Assembly: GCF_030411995.1 (NCBI RefSeq)
Contig: NZ_JASNRC010000004.1
Coordinates: 62,001-126,000 of the forward strand
From: Massilia sp. YIM B02769
GTDB lineage: Bacteria > Pseudomonadota > Gammaproteobacteria > Burkholderiales > Burkholderiaceae_D
DNA: 64,000 nt
Direction: 5' to 3'
Both the position numbers and the translations under genes were made by a program. The notes beneath the pieces are model-generated. The model made no database searches, had not been told where the DNA came from, and saw only the letters and a program-made list of their open reading frames with translations. Below, one piece after another: positions 45,361 to 54,518 of this stretch. Position 1 is the first letter of the stretch, and each line of letters starts with the position of its first letter.

Positions 45361-46562
45361 AACAGACCCGCACCGAGACCGGATACGAGGCAAGCGATCT
45401 TGCCAAGCTGCTGGGCGGCGCCGCCGCCGGCGCCCTCCTGATGTACATGCTCGACCCCGACCGCGGCAGCGCCCGCCGCTCGACCTCCACCGCGGCCCTG
45501 CGCAACGCGGGTTCGCGCACCGGCAGCGCCCTCGGCAATGCCTGGCATGGCGTCAGCGAGCGCGTCGGCTCGCTCGCCAGCAGCGCGAGCGACAGCGCCA
45601 GCCACCTGTTCGACAAGGCCAGCAGCCGCGCGGGCGACCTGGCCGACGACGCCGGTTCGCGCGCCAGCCGCGCACTCGAAGCGGCCAAGCCCGACGGCGC
45701 CGCCCACCGCGCCTGGGACAACACGGTCGATAGCGTCTCGCGCATGGCCAGCTCGGCCGGCTCCGAACTCGATGTCGCCGGCTCGCGCCTGAGCCGCCTG
45801 GCCAGCCAGGCCGGCAGCAGCGTCATGGGAGCCCTGCACCTGAACGACCGCGACGACCTCGCCGCCCTGCTGCGCAATCCGGCCGTCGTCAGCGGCGGCC
45901 TGCTCGGCATCTTCGGCCTGATGCGCCGCTCGCCGCTGGCCGGCGCGCTGGGCCTGGCCGGCCTGGCCCTCGCGGCCCGGAGTATCGGCAACCAGGGGGC
46001 CGGCGGCCAGAGCGGCGGCGGCCTGCTGTCGAACCTGCTGGGCGGCCGTAGCTTGGGGCGCGGCCAGCGCATCGACCTGGAAAAAACCATCCGCATCGAC
46101 GCTTCGCCAGAAGACGTCTATGAACTGTGGAGCAACTACGAAAACTTCCCGCGCTTCATGTCGCACGTGGTCGAGGTGCGCGATACCGGCCGCCGCCGTT
46201 CGCACTGGGTGGTGCAGGGTCCGGCCGGCAGCCAGTTCGAATGGGATGCGGTGCTGACCGAACAATCGAAAGGCAAGCGCCTGGCCTGGCGCAGCGAACC
46301 GGGCGCGCAGATCGCCAACGAAGGGTCGATCACCTTCGAGCCCTACCGCGGCGGCACCCTGGTCACCGTGCGCCTGTCGTACACGCCGCCGGCCGGCATC
46401 GTCGGCCATGGCCTGGCGGTGCTGCTGGGCTCGGACCCGAAACGGCAAATGGACGACGACCTCGCGCGCATGAAGCACTTCGTCGAACGCGGCGTCATCC
46501 CGCGCGACGCGCAAGGGCGTGACGGCGCGCGCGACAAGTCGGGCAGCCGCTTCCTGCACTGA
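45357..46562 (+). CDS. SRPBCC-domain protein with Ala/Ser-rich N-terminal region
   Basis: A 401-residue protein. Residues about 14-40 are a Gly/Ala-rich hydrophobic segment ending in YMLDPDRGSARR, a common anchor-like motif in this family. Residues 45-165 are low-complexity, rich in Ala, Ser and Asp, and probably helical. A second hydrophobic segment lies at about 178-205. The C-terminal SRPBCC/polyketide-cyclase-like domain (about 240-380) begins EKTIRIDASPEDVYELWSNY, a helix-grip fold for hydrophobic ligands. ggaaagga precedes the ATG, which overlaps the upstream phosphoribosyltransferase stop. The ligand is unknown. Confidence 0.8.
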   Translation: MKQTRTETGYEASDLAKLLGGAAAGALLMYMLDPDRGSARRSTSTAALRNAGSRTGSALGNAWHGVSERVGSLASSASDSASHLFDKASSRAGDLADDAGSRASRALEAAKPDGAAHRAWDNTVDSVSRMASSAGSELDVAGSRLSRLASQAGSSVMGALHLNDRDDLAALLRNPAVVSGGLLGIFGLMRRSPLAGALGLAGLALAARSIGNQGAGGQSGGGLLSNLLGGRSLGRGQRIDLEKTIRIDASPEDVYELWSNYENFPRFMSHVVEVRDTGRRRSHWVVQGPAGSQFEWDAVLTEQSKGKRLAWRSEPGAQIANEGSITFEPYRGGTLVTVRLSYTPPAGIVGHGLAVLLGSDPKRQMDDDLARMKHFVERGVIPRDAQGRDGARDKSGSRFLH

Positions 46563-46575
46563 CAGGTACCCGCGC

Positions 46576-47916
46576 ATGGTAACGGCCACAGACATCGGCG
46601 CGGCCGCCCTGGCCGACGCCGCCCACCCGCTCACCGGCGGGCCCGGCGACTACGACGCCCTGATGAACCTCGTGGGCGACGCCCGCTTCGTGCTGATCGG
46701 CGAAGCGACCCACGGCACCCACGAGTTCTACGAGGAACGGGCGCGCATCACCCAGCGCCTGATCCGCGAAAAGGGTTTCACGGCGGTGGCGGTGGAGGCC
46801 GACTGGCCCGATGCCTATCGGGTCAACCGTTACGTGCGCGGCGAGGGCGGCGACCAGGATGCCAACGCCGCCCTGTCCGGCTTCGAGCGTTTTCCCGCCT
46901 GGATGTGGCGCAACACCGATGTCACCGCCTTTGTCGACTGGCTGCGCGCACACAACGAGGGCTTGCGCGCCGGTCCCAAGGTCGGCTTCTACGGGCTCGA
47001 CCTGTACAGCCTGTTCACCTCGGTGCGCGAAGTCCTGAATTACCTCGACAAAGTCGACCCGACGGCCGCCGCCGAGGCCAGGCGGCGCTACGCCTGCTTC
47101 GACCATTACGAAGAAGACAGCCAGCACTACGGCTACGCCACCGGTGTCGGCCTGTCCGAATCCTGCCAGCAAGGCGTGCTGACCCAATTGCAGGAACTCC
47201 AGCAACGCGCTTTTGATTACATGCAGTCCGACGGCGCATCGAGCGAAGACGCCTTTTTCTACGCCCAGCAGAACGCACGCCTGGTCAAGAACGCCGAGGA
47301 ATACTACCGGACCATGTTCCGTGGCCGCATCTCATCCTGGAATTTGCGCGACAGCCACATGGCCGAAACACTCGACGCGCTCACGCGCCACCTGTCGCGC
47401 GACGGCGAACCGGCCAAGATCGTGGTCTGGGAACACAATTCGCACATCGGCGACGCCCGCGCCACCGATGTCGGCAACCTGGGCGAGTGGAATGTCGGCG
47501 AACTGGCGCGCAAGGCCTACCCGGGCCAGACCTGCCTGATCGGCTTTTCCACCTACGACGGTCACGTGACGGCGGCGTCCGCCTGGGACGGCGAGGCCGA
47601 ACGCAAGCGCGTGCGCCCTGCCCTGCACGGCAGCTACGAGGAATTACTGCACCACGTGGGTTTGCCGCGCTTCTGGCTGAACCTGCGCGACGACACGCCG
47701 GTACGGCGCATCATGATGGAGCGGCGCCTGGAGCGCGCGATCGGCGTGCTGTATTTGCCGCGCACTGAACGCCAGAGCCATTACTTCAATGCGCAGATGG
47801 CCCAGCAGTTCGATGCCGTGATCCATATCGACCGCACCGAAGCGCTGGTGCCGCTCGATGCGACGAGCGGCTGGCATTCGGGGGAACCGCCGGAGACCTA
47901 CCCGGAAGGGATTTGA
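46576..47916 (+). CDS. Erythromycin esterase family protein
   Basis: A 446-residue hydrolase-fold protein of the EreA/EreB-like family. The conserved opening is LIGEATHGTHEFYEERARIT, and later family motifs are VAVEADWPDAYRVNRYV and VVWEHNSHIGDAR, holding the Glu and His residues used by characterised esterases. Most chromosomal members do not act on macrolides and are annotated only by family. The start at 46576 lies 13 bases after the SRPBCC gene. In other bacteria this family is often fused to or encoded beside a phosphoribosyltransferase, as here, which suggests a shared but unknown role. Confidence 0.85.
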   Translation: MVTATDIGAAALADAAHPLTGGPGDYDALMNLVGDARFVLIGEATHGTHEFYEERARITQRLIREKGFTAVAVEADWPDAYRVNRYVRGEGGDQDANAALSGFERFPAWMWRNTDVTAFVDWLRAHNEGLRAGPKVGFYGLDLYSLFTSVREVLNYLDKVDPTAAAEARRRYACFDHYEEDSQHYGYATGVGLSESCQQGVLTQLQELQQRAFDYMQSDGASSEDAFFYAQQNARLVKNAEEYYRTMFRGRISSWNLRDSHMAETLDALTRHLSRDGEPAKIVVWEHNSHIGDARATDVGNLGEWNVGELARKAYPGQTCLIGFSTYDGHVTAASAWDGEAERKRVRPALHGSYEELLHHVGLPRFWLNLRDDTPVRRIMMERRLERAIGVLYLPRTERQSHYFNAQMAQQFDAVIHIDRTEALVPLDATSGWHSGEPPETYPEGI

Positions 47917-47924
47917 TTTCGCGC

Positions 47925-48350
47925 TCAGGGAAGGGGCGGATTCGTGGCGGCGACCGAATCCCAGCCGTCGGTGTTGCGCACCGCCTGTACACGCTCCCAA
48001 ATCGACTCGGGCATCGTGTATTGCCAAACACCACCAAGCACCCATGCAAATGTCGGATCGGTGCGAGCGCATTCCTCCACTCTGTCGATAAAGGCAGGTC
48101 CATGTAAGCTCAACAAATCTTCGAGCGGCGCAGCCGCAAGCAGGCCAAGATAAGCCTGCATCCTCGGCTGCTCGATCGCTTCGAGAATCGCCTGCCATGC
48201 CAATTCCGGTTCATCCTCGACGACCCAGTTGAACTCGAACCAACCCGTCAGGCCTTCGCCCTCCGCCTCGTCACGATCCTTTGAACTGATCCACTTGGCC
48301 CAGAGATACCACGCGTCGAGCAGTTCCGGTACTGGCAAAGGGCCACTCAT
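47925..48350 (-). CDS. DUF6869-like hypothetical protein
   Basis: A 141-residue acidic soluble protein rich in Trp and Leu (LLDAWYLWAKWISS; FNWVVEDEPELAWQAILEAI). The pattern resembles the DUF6869 family, which is of unknown function. The ATG at 48348-48350 has aaggag upstream; the frame extends eight codons further without support. It is convergent with the erythromycin-esterase-like gene, only 8 bases apart. Confidence 0.6.
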   Translation of the reverse strand: MSGPLPVPELLDAWYLWAKWISSKDRDEAEGEGLTGWFEFNWVVEDEPELAWQAILEAIEQPRMQAYLGLLAAAPLEDLLSLHGPAFIDRVEECARTDPTFAWVLGGVWQYTMPESIWERVQAVRNTDGWDSVAATNPPLP

Positions 48351-48446
48351 CTCCAGTCTCCTTTGAGCAAACAACGTAGCGACGCTGACTTCACCTGGGC
48401 ACGCGCCGGCGAACGCTTCACGTTGACATACGCATTCCTGCCGGGG

Positions 48447-48731
48447 TCAGTTTGACCGGGGCATCTTCGACAAAGCCAGTTTCAGGTTCGTCATACTTGA
48501 ATGCCTGGGACCTGAAAAATCGCCGGGAACCTCCAGCACCTTGTCATCCGCGTCGACAAACACAAAGATGCCGTAGTGATTGTCGACGTCATCGAAACCA
48601 ACGAAGGTCACGCGCTGGCCTTCTTTCAGGTCACCGATATCGTTTGTGATGAGGAATTCCTCGTCCGGCCTGATGTCCAGCTCGTCCAGTACCCAGGAAT
48701 CATAGAACCGGTAATCGGAAATTTTCTTCAC
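48447..48731 (-). CDS. Small hypothetical protein (94 aa)
   Basis: A 94-residue acidic protein starting at a GTG (48729-48731) with a strong gggagggg site. It is predicted to be beta-rich (GQRVTFVGFDDVDNHYGIFV) and has no cysteines or membrane segment. No family was recognised. It is encoded 19 bases downstream of the zinc-ribbon protein gene and probably co-transcribed with it. The long ORF reading upstream of the GTG is a shadow of the zinc-ribbon gene. Confidence 0.6.
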   Translation of the reverse strand: MKKISDYRFYDSWVLDELDIRPDEEFLITNDIGDLKEGQRVTFVGFDDVDNHYGIFVFVDADDKVLEVPGDFSGPRHSSMTNLKLALSKMPRSN

Positions 48732-48750
48732 TTGTCGCCCCTCCCGGGAT

Positions 48751-49398
48751 TCAGCTCTGCCGCGTCCCGCACTCGGTGCAGAATTTGGTCCCCGGCTGCA
48801 GCATCGTCGCGCACCCCGTGCACGCCACCTGCTGCGCCATCTTGAACCCGCACTCCGGACAAAACTTGGCGCCGTGGGTCTCGCAGCGGCATTGCGGGCA
48901 AACCAGCTGCATGGCCTGGGTGACGTCGCGCCGCGCGCCTCGCACCTTGCCTTCGTCGTTTGCAATTTCCGATGCGGCACTGACTTCGCCCTGGGCGCGC
49001 GCCTGCGAGATCTTGACGTTGACGTTCGGCGCGCAGTTGTAGCACAGGCCGTTCTGACCATCGAAACAGGTGGCGCACACGTAGTCGTGGCAATTGCCGC
49101 AGCGGTTGAAGTGGGCCTTGCCTGCCGCGATCGCTTCGGTGAACGCTTCGTCGCGCGCGCTGTGCCAGCCGGCCTGGGCCATGCCGGACAAGACGCTGCT
49201 GGCATTGCCCAGCATGCCGCCGAACATGCTCGCCCCTTTTTGCAGCCAGCCCGAGGCCTGGGCGCTGCGGTAGGGTTTGAAGTGGGTGCGCCAGCGGTCG
49301 CTGCAACGCTCGCAATAGAACTCGAACTGGAACCCGGCATCCACGCCTTGCGAATCGCTCAGGTCGCGGTAATTGTTTGAGAACTGCATTTCCGACAT
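48751..49398 (-). CDS. Multi-zinc-ribbon protein
   Basis: A 215-residue soluble protein with several CxxC pairs: CERC (about 29-32), CGNCHDYVCATC with CYNC (about 100-125), and C-terminal ribbons CPQC, CPEC, CTGC and CTEC (about 165-212). Between them is a Gly/Ala/Ser-rich segment (SMFGGMLGNASSVLSGMAQA). The architecture suggests zinc-stabilised protein-protein or nucleic-acid contacts. The start at 49398 (MSEMQFSNN) follows a weak site; the frame runs 15 codons further. No functional family can be named beyond zinc-ribbon. Confidence 0.75.
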   Translation of the reverse strand: MSEMQFSNNYRDLSDSQGVDAGFQFEFYCERCSDRWRTHFKPYRSAQASGWLQKGASMFGGMLGNASSVLSGMAQAGWHSARDEAFTEAIAAGKAHFNRCGNCHDYVCATCFDGQNGLCYNCAPNVNVKISQARAQGEVSAASEIANDEGKVRGARRDVTQAMQLVCPQCRCETHGAKFCPECGFKMAQQVACTGCATMLQPGTKFCTECGTRQS

Positions 49399-49622
49399 AT
49401 CAGTGACCACTTGTCTGTACAGGGAGTGGCCGATTATATCCACTTAGCAAAAAAACAGCAGCTTTCGACTGCGCCTGGCCGGGCAGCGTCGCACCGTCGC
49501 CACGCGCCAGCCGCGCCATCGTCATTGCAACAATTTGCTAACAATAAACTCTTCCTGACCTAATTTTTTCCTGCCGGCTTTTGGTAGCATGCTCGGGTTT
49601 ATCATCCGGCTAGGAACGGTTC

Positions 49623-50204
49623 ATGAGTACATTTACGCTGAATATCAACGGCAAGCGCCAGCAAGTCGATGTCGAACCCGATACCCCGCTGCTCTGGGCC
49701 TTGCGCGATACGCTCGGCCTGGTCGGCGCCAAGTATGGCTGCGGCGCCGGCATGTGCGGCGCCTGCACCGTCCACGTCGACGGCGTACCGACCCGTTCCT
49801 GCCTGATGCCGGTATCGAGCCTCAGCACGCAAAAAATCACCACCATCGAAGGCCTGGACAAGGGGCACCAGCATCCGCTGCAGCAAGCCTGGCAGGAACT
49901 CGACGTGCCGCAGTGCGGCTACTGCCAGTCGGGCCAGATCATGACCGCCTGCGCCCTGCTGAAACAGCACCCGAAGCCGACCGACGCCCAGATCGACGAA
50001 GCCATGGCCGGCAACCTGTGCCGCTGTGCCACCTACACCCGCATCCGCGCCGGCATCCACCGCGCCGCCGAGATCGCCAACGTAGAGCGTGTTAAAAAAA
50101 CGCCAGGGCAAGGCGCATCGGCGAAGGCAGTACAACTGTACGACGAGGCGATGCAACGCCGCCATGGAGAATTTTTTAACACGCTCGGAAAGGGCAAGGC
50201 ATGA
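49623..50204 (+). CDS. Molybdenum hydroxylase [2Fe-2S] small subunit (IorA/CoxS type) with repeat-derived tail
   Basis: A 193-residue iron-sulphur electron-transfer subunit. The plant-type cluster is [15 protein letters not shown] with a later Cys in TRSCLM, and the second cluster is CGYCQSGQ with NLCRCATY; all eight Cys are present. The conserved protein ends near residue 154 (RAAEIANV). The last ~39 residues ([17 protein letters not shown]...) come almost entirely from a 102-bp palindromic element (50085-50186) read in frame, making it about 35 residues longer than relatives. The stop overlaps the large-subunit ATG by 4 bases. Substrate: probably an aldehyde or N-heterocycle. Confidence 0.9.
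   Translation: MSTFTLNINGKRQQVDVEPDTPLLWALRDTLGLVGAKYGCGAGMCGACTVHVDGVPTRSCLMPVSSLSTQKITTIEGLDKGHQHPLQQAWQELDVPQCGYCQSGQIMTACALLKQHPKPTDAQIDEAMAGNLCRCATYTRIRAGIHRAAEIANVERVKKTPGQGASAKAVQLYDEAMQRRHGEFFNTLGKGKA
50085..50186. repeat. 102-bp palindromic (MITE-like) element inside the small-subunit gene
   Basis: Perfect 15-base terminal inverted repeats gagcgtgttaaaaaa (50085-50099) and ttttttaacacgctc (50172-50186). The interior is also an imperfect palindrome (cagtac aac tgtac core with gcatcg / cgatgc flanks), so the whole element can fold into one long hairpin. Its 102 bases equal 34 codons, which preserves the reading frame. No transposase is encoded, and no target duplication is obvious. 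Confidence 0.8.
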
Positions 50205-52432
50205 ACGCGCCGCTCTCTCCTTCGCGCCGCCGCTTTCTTGGTACAAGCGCCGTCGGCACCGGCGCCCTGGTCATCGGCATGAGCCCGGCCGGCGTGCTGG
50301 CCGCGCCAGGCACCGCAAGCGCAACGGCCTTTACCCCGAACGTTTTCATCACGATCGACCGCAAGGGCATCGTCACCCTGGTGTCGAAGCAGCCGGAAAT
50401 CGGCCAGGGCATCAAGACCTCGCTGCCGATGGTGATCGCCGAGGAACTGGAAATCGACTGGAAGGACGTGCGCATCGTCCAGGGCGACCTGAACCCGGCC
50501 TACGGCAGCCAGGGCGCCGGCGGGTCGACCTCGACGCCGACCAACTACGAGAACTTCCACCGCCTCGGCGCCACCGCGCGTACCGTCCTGGTCCAGGCCG
50601 CGGCCCAGACCTGGAAGGTGCCGGTCGCCGAATGCAGCGCCGCGCATGGCGCCGTCGTCCACGGCCCCACCAAACGCAAGCTCGGCTACGGCGCCCTGGT
50701 GCCGCTGGCCGCGACCCTGCCGGTGCCGGACGCGGCGCAGGTGCAACTGAAGGACCCGGCTTCGTACAAACTGCTGGGCACGCGCATCGGCGGCGTCGAC
50801 AACGCGGCGATTGTCAGCGGCAAGCCGCTGTTCGGCATCGACATTCAGTTGCCGGGCATGCTGTATGCGGTGTACGCCAAGTGCCCCGTGTTCGGCGGCA
50901 AGCCAGTGAGCGCCAACCTGGATGCGATCAAGGCCATGCCGGGCGTGAAGGATGCCTTCATCATCGAGGGCACCGAGAACCTGAACGGCCTGCGTCCAGG
51001 CGTGGCCATCGTTGCCACCTCCACCTGGGCCGCCTTCAAGGCACGGCGTGCGCTGGAAGTGAAATGGGACGAAGGCATGGGCGCCGGCCACAGCTGGGCC
51101 GACTTCGCCGCCCAGGCCGCGGCCGCCGCCGGCAAACCCGGCACGACCACCCTGCGCAAGGATGGCGACGTGGCCGCCGCCTTTGCCGGCGCCGCGAAAC
51201 GTGTGGAAGCCAGCTACGTCTACCCCTTCATTTCGCACGCCAGCATGGAGCCGCAGAACTGCACCGCCTGGTTCAAGCCGGCGGACGGCACGCTGGAACT
51301 GTGGGCGCCAACCCAGAATCCGGGTGCCGGCCAGGCCCTGGTGACCACCACCTTCGGCATCCCGAAGGAAAAGATCACCCTGTACATCATCCGCAGCGGC
51401 GGTGGCTTCGGCCGGCGCCTGAGCTCGGACTTCATCGTCGAAGCGGCGGCCATCGCCCAGAAAGTCAACGCCCCGGTCAAGCTGACCTGGACCCGCGAAG
51501 ACGATTTGCAGCACGACCATTTCCGTCCAGGCGGCTTCCACCACCTGCGCGGCGGCATCGATGCGAACGGCAAGCTGGTCGGCTGGCACAACCACTTCGT
51601 CACCTTTGCCAACCGCGTCGAACGCGAGGGCAAAAGCATCCTGCAGCCGGGCAGCGGCGGCAGCCTGTCGGGCGACGAATTCCCGGGCCGCTGGCTGACC
51701 AATTGCCTGCTGGAACAAACCGCCCTCGAATGCCGCATCCCGATGGGGCCGTGGCGTGCGCCGGGCAGCAGCGTGTTTTCCTGGGTGTTCCACAGCTTCA
51801 TCGACGAGCTGGCCCATGCCGGCGGACGCGACCCGATAGCATTCCGCCTGGAGCTGTTGGGCGACAAGGACATCATGCCGGGCAGCGGCGAACGCGGCCA
51901 GCCTTACAGCGTGTCGCGCATGCGCAATGTGCTGAAGGAAGTGGCGGAAAAGTCGGGCTGGGGCAAGAAGAAGTTCGCCAAGGGGCAAGGCGCGGGCGTG
52001 GCCTTCCACTTCAGCCACCGCGGCTACGTGGCCGAGGTGGCCGAGGTCACGGTGTCGAAGGAAGGCCAATTGAGGGTCGACCGCGTGGTGGTGGTCACCG
52101 ACATCGGCGCCCAGATCGTCAACCTGAGCGGCGCCGAGAACCAGGTGCAGGGTTCGGTGATTGACGGTTTGTCGACCTTGATGCACCCGGAGCTGAACAT
52201 CGAGGGGGGCCGCGTCGTGCAGAGCAACTTCCACGACTACAATTTGCTGCGCATGCCGGATACGCCGGCGAAGATCGACATCCACTTCCTGAAGACGGAT
52301 TATCCGGTGACGGGCCTGGGCGAACCGGTGCTGCCGCCGCTGGCGCCGGCCGTGTGCAATGCGATCTTCGCTGCGACCGGCAAGCGGGTGCGTGAGCTGC
52401 CGCTCAGCAAGACGGACCTGAGCTGGAGCTGA
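50201..52432 (+). CDS. Molybdenum hydroxylase large subunit (IorB-like, xanthine dehydrogenase family)
   Basis: A 743-residue molybdopterin-cytosine-dinucleotide-binding catalytic subunit. A twin-arginine signal ([19 protein letters not shown]) targets the folded complex to the periplasm. The family landmarks are [17 protein letters not shown], the cofactor-binding [24 protein letters not shown], and the terminal [16 protein letters not shown] with the active-site Glu. It is coupled to the small subunit by ATGA. No FAD subunit is encoded, as in isoquinoline 1-oxidoreductase and the periplasmic IorAB-type aldehyde dehydrogenases, which pass electrons to cytochromes; no cytochrome gene is adjacent. 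Confidence 0.9.
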   Translation: MNAPLSPSRRRFLGTSAVGTGALVIGMSPAGVLAAPGTASATAFTPNVFITIDRKGIVTLVSKQPEIGQGIKTSLPMVIAEELEIDWKDVRIVQGDLNPAYGSQGAGGSTSTPTNYENFHRLGATARTVLVQAAAQTWKVPVAECSAAHGAVVHGPTKRKLGYGALVPLAATLPVPDAAQVQLKDPASYKLLGTRIGGVDNAAIVSGKPLFGIDIQLPGMLYAVYAKCPVFGGKPVSANLDAIKAMPGVKDAFIIEGTENLNGLRPGVAIVATSTWAAFKARRALEVKWDEGMGAGHSWADFAAQAAAAAGKPGTTTLRKDGDVAAAFAGAAKRVEASYVYPFISHASMEPQNCTAWFKPADGTLELWAPTQNPGAGQALVTTTFGIPKEKITLYIIRSGGGFGRRLSSDFIVEAAAIAQKVNAPVKLTWTREDDLQHDHFRPGGFHHLRGGIDANGKLVGWHNHFVTFANRVEREGKSILQPGSGGSLSGDEFPGRWLTNCLLEQTALECRIPMGPWRAPGSSVFSWVFHSFIDELAHAGGRDPIAFRLELLGDKDIMPGSGERGQPYSVSRMRNVLKEVAEKSGWGKKKFAKGQGAGVAFHFSHRGYVAEVAEVTVSKEGQLRVDRVVVVTDIGAQIVNLSGAENQVQGSVIDGLSTLMHPELNIEGGRVVQSNFHDYNLLRMPDTPAKIDIHFLKTDYPVTGLGEPVLPPLAPAVCNAIFAATGKRVRELPLSKTDLSWS

Positions 52433-52434
52433 TT

Positions 52435-52572
52435 GCGTAGGGTGGACCGGCCACGAGAGGCGGCTATGCCGTCCACGCGTTCAAGCGACGTACACGGTTC
52501 GATCCAGTTTTATTTCGCGAATTGTCGAGCGATCGTTGAACGCGTGGACGGGGAACCCGTCCACCCTACAAC
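52435..52572. repeat. Bipartite palindromic repeat, family 1 (GGAC variant)
   Basis: Inverted copies 52435-52484 (gcgtagggtggaccggccac...gtccacgcgttcaa) and 52536-52572 (ttgaacgcgtggacggggaa...). It lies between convergent genes. The right copy contains the stop codon of the minus-strand gene that ends at 52566. Confidence 0.8.
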
Positions 52573-52913
52573 TGCGTACCGCTACGCTGCGCCGCCGCGT
52601 GCGCCGGATCGTTGTCCTTCGCCCCGTGGTGCTCGAGAATCTGGGCTGCGCGCGCCGCCTGCGCGGCATCCAGCGTGGTGACGGTGATGATGCACTTGCC
52701 GATCTCCAGTCCCGGCGTGTACACATCCTTGTAGTCGGTGCCGCCTTTCACCGCAGGCGAGTCGCCGACCGTGAAATTCGCTTCCGACGGGCCGGCTTCG
52801 TCGCCGGTATGGCTGATCTCGATACCGTTCGGATCGAATCCTTCGGCCAGCAGCCCGGCACGGGCGCGCTCGGCTTCTTCGACAGTTTCCACTACACGTA
52901 CGATCTGGTTCAT
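52566..52913 (-). CDS. Small stress-type protein (YflT/general stress 17M-like)
   Basis: A 115-residue soluble protein beginning MNQIVRVVETVEEAERARAG, the beta-alpha pattern of the 17M-like/YflT domain, in which a short residue run after the first strand is followed by a Gly (LLAEGFDPNGIEIS). GGAG precedes the ATG. The C-terminus (about 105-115) and stop lie in a palindromic repeat. The relation to general stress protein 17M is by pattern only. An AT-rich stretch with ggttgttgtaacc lies upstream. Confidence 0.6.
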   Translation of the reverse strand: MNQIVRVVETVEEAERARAGLLAEGFDPNGIEISHTGDEAGPSEANFTVGDSPAVKGGTDYKDVYTPGLEIGKCIITVTTLDAAQAARAAQILEHHGAKDNDPAHAAAQRSGTQL

Positions 52914-53363
52914 GGTCGCTCCATTGTTACGGTTACAACAACCGTACCAGAATCGGCGCGCCGACGTCGCCCAGTCCAGGACTGCGGCGACGCGGGCCGC
53001 GGCCGGCCCCTTGTCTTCCTTGTATTGATAGACGTGCGCCCGCAAGCAGCCGTCTTCGGTATCCTCGGACGCTGCGCCCGGCCCCGCCGACCTGGTGCTC
53101 CGGCCGGTCCTGCACCAGCGGCGCGGCGGCATCCAGGCTGGCCGGTCTTCTTCCCCCGCACACGCTCGACATCGCGGCGCCGGTCGTCGAATCCGCAGCA
53201 AACCGGATGAGCACATCGTTCAGGCAGCAAATACCGATAGGTACAGCGGCAGGCTGTCCGATTGGCGCTCTCCACCAGCCTGGAATTTAGTACAATCAGG
53301 AAATGTTGTGACGGCCGACACACTGGGACACATTTGCAATCGCCTGAAACCTCTATAAGAACG
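52914..53363. other. 450-base intergenic region, no convincing gene
   Basis: It lies between the divergent stress-protein and aminotransferase genes. GC-rich, with several short frames on both strands (for example 52933-53214 minus) lacking ribosome sites and family features. A possible -10 (tacaat, about 53290) lies near the aminotransferase gene. The stretch may be a decayed gene, but no parent was recognised. Confidence 0.5.
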
Positions 53364-54518
53364 ATGAAGATCTCACAAAGGATTGCCCATTCCCGGCCAC
53401 TGGCGACCACCGCCATGCATGGCCGCGTCGAAAGCATGCGCCACGCAGGCCAGCAAGTCATCGATTTCTCGATCGCCATTTCGCATTTCCCCGCCCCGGC
53501 GAGCGTGCTCGACGCCGTCGGCACAGCCGTCGACGACGTGCGCACCATGCCCTACACCAGCGTGGTCGGCGCCCATGACGTGCGCGCCCGCCTGTGCGGC
53601 AAGCTCGCACGCGAGAACGGCGTCAGCGCCCGGCCCGACGAGATCATCGTCACCAACGGCGCCAAGCAGGCCCTGTACGAGGCGCTGTACGCGATGAGCG
53701 ACCCGGGCGACAGCGTCCTGGTCTTCAAGCCGCACTGGCCGGCCTACGTCGCCACCTGCAAGCTGCTCGGGCTGCGCCCGGTGCTGGTCGACCTGCCCGA
53801 CGAAGTGACCCCGGCCTTCCTGGCCGCCTGCGAACCGGCGCGCATCGTCATCATCAACAACCCGCACAACCCGACCGGCAAGGTCTACAGCCGCGCCGAA
53901 CTCGACGCGCTGCGCGACTGGGTCCAGTCCACCGGCGCCCAGGTGATCGTCGACGAAAGCTACGAGCACCTCTCCTTCGGCCCGGCCCACACCAGCCTCG
54001 CCGCCTTGTGCGACTGGCGCGCGCTCGGCGTGGTGACCATCTTCTCGGCCTCGCAAAGCTACGCCATGATGGGCTGGCGCATCGGCTTCGCGCTGGCGCC
54101 GATGCCGCTGGTGGCGGCCATGCAGACCCTGCAGGGGCCGATCACCGCCGCCGCCTCGCACCTGGCGCAGGTGGCCACCGTCGCCGCGTTCGACGCCGGC
54201 GTGCAGCGCCACATGATCGACGACTACCGCGAGCGGCGCGACCTGGTCGTGCGCCAGTTCCGCGACCTGCCCTGGATCGTCATGCACAGCCCGGATTCCG
54301 GCCCTTACCTGTGGGGCGACGTGCGCGCCCTGACCGAGGACACGGTCGGCTTCTCGGAAGCCCTGATCGACGAGGAAAGCGTGGCGATCATGCCCGGCGA
54401 TGCGCTCGGCGTGCCGGGCTTCATCCGTATCGGCTACATCTCCGACGACATCGCCACGCTGATGGAAGGCGTGCGCCGCGTGATCGCCTTCGGCAACAGG
54501 CGGGCCGCGCAGCGATGA
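53364..54518 (+). CDS. Class I/II aminotransferase-fold protein lacking the PLP lysine
   Basis: A 384-residue fold-type I protein. Most cofactor and substrate residues are present: NNPHNPTGK (Asn169), VDESYEHLSF (Asp197, Tyr200) and GFIRIGY (Arg355). The Schiff-base lysine of the family motif SxSKxxxMxGWR is replaced: the sequence is SASQSYAMMGWRIG, with Gln231 (codon caa at 54054-54056) where Lys belongs. Transamination is therefore unlikely, though PLP or a PLP-ligand adduct could still bind. The ATG at 53364 is the sensible start by family length. Its stop overlaps the next gene, a sensor kinase, as ATGA, so it may be a sensing partner rather than a metabolic enzyme. Confidence 0.85.
   Translation: MKISQRIAHSRPLATTAMHGRVESMRHAGQQVIDFSIAISHFPAPASVLDAVGTAVDDVRTMPYTSVVGAHDVRARLCGKLARENGVSARPDEIIVTNGAKQALYEALYAMSDPGDSVLVFKPHWPAYVATCKLLGLRPVLVDLPDEVTPAFLAACEPARIVIINNPHNPTGKVYSRAELDALRDWVQSTGAQVIVDESYEHLSFGPAHTSLAALCDWRALGVVTIFSASQSYAMMGWRIGFALAPMPLVAAMQTLQGPITAAASHLAQVATVAAFDAGVQRHMIDDYRERRDLVVRQFRDLPWIVMHSPDSGPYLWGDVRALTEDTVGFSEALIDEESVAIMPGDALGVPGFIRIGYISDDIATLMEGVRRVIAFGNRRAAQR

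Noticed and set aside
52933..53214. 94-codon minus-strand frame in the gap before the aminotransferase gene
   Set aside because: Arg/Gly-rich composition, no ribosome site, no family resemblance; the region is better described as non-coding or decayed.
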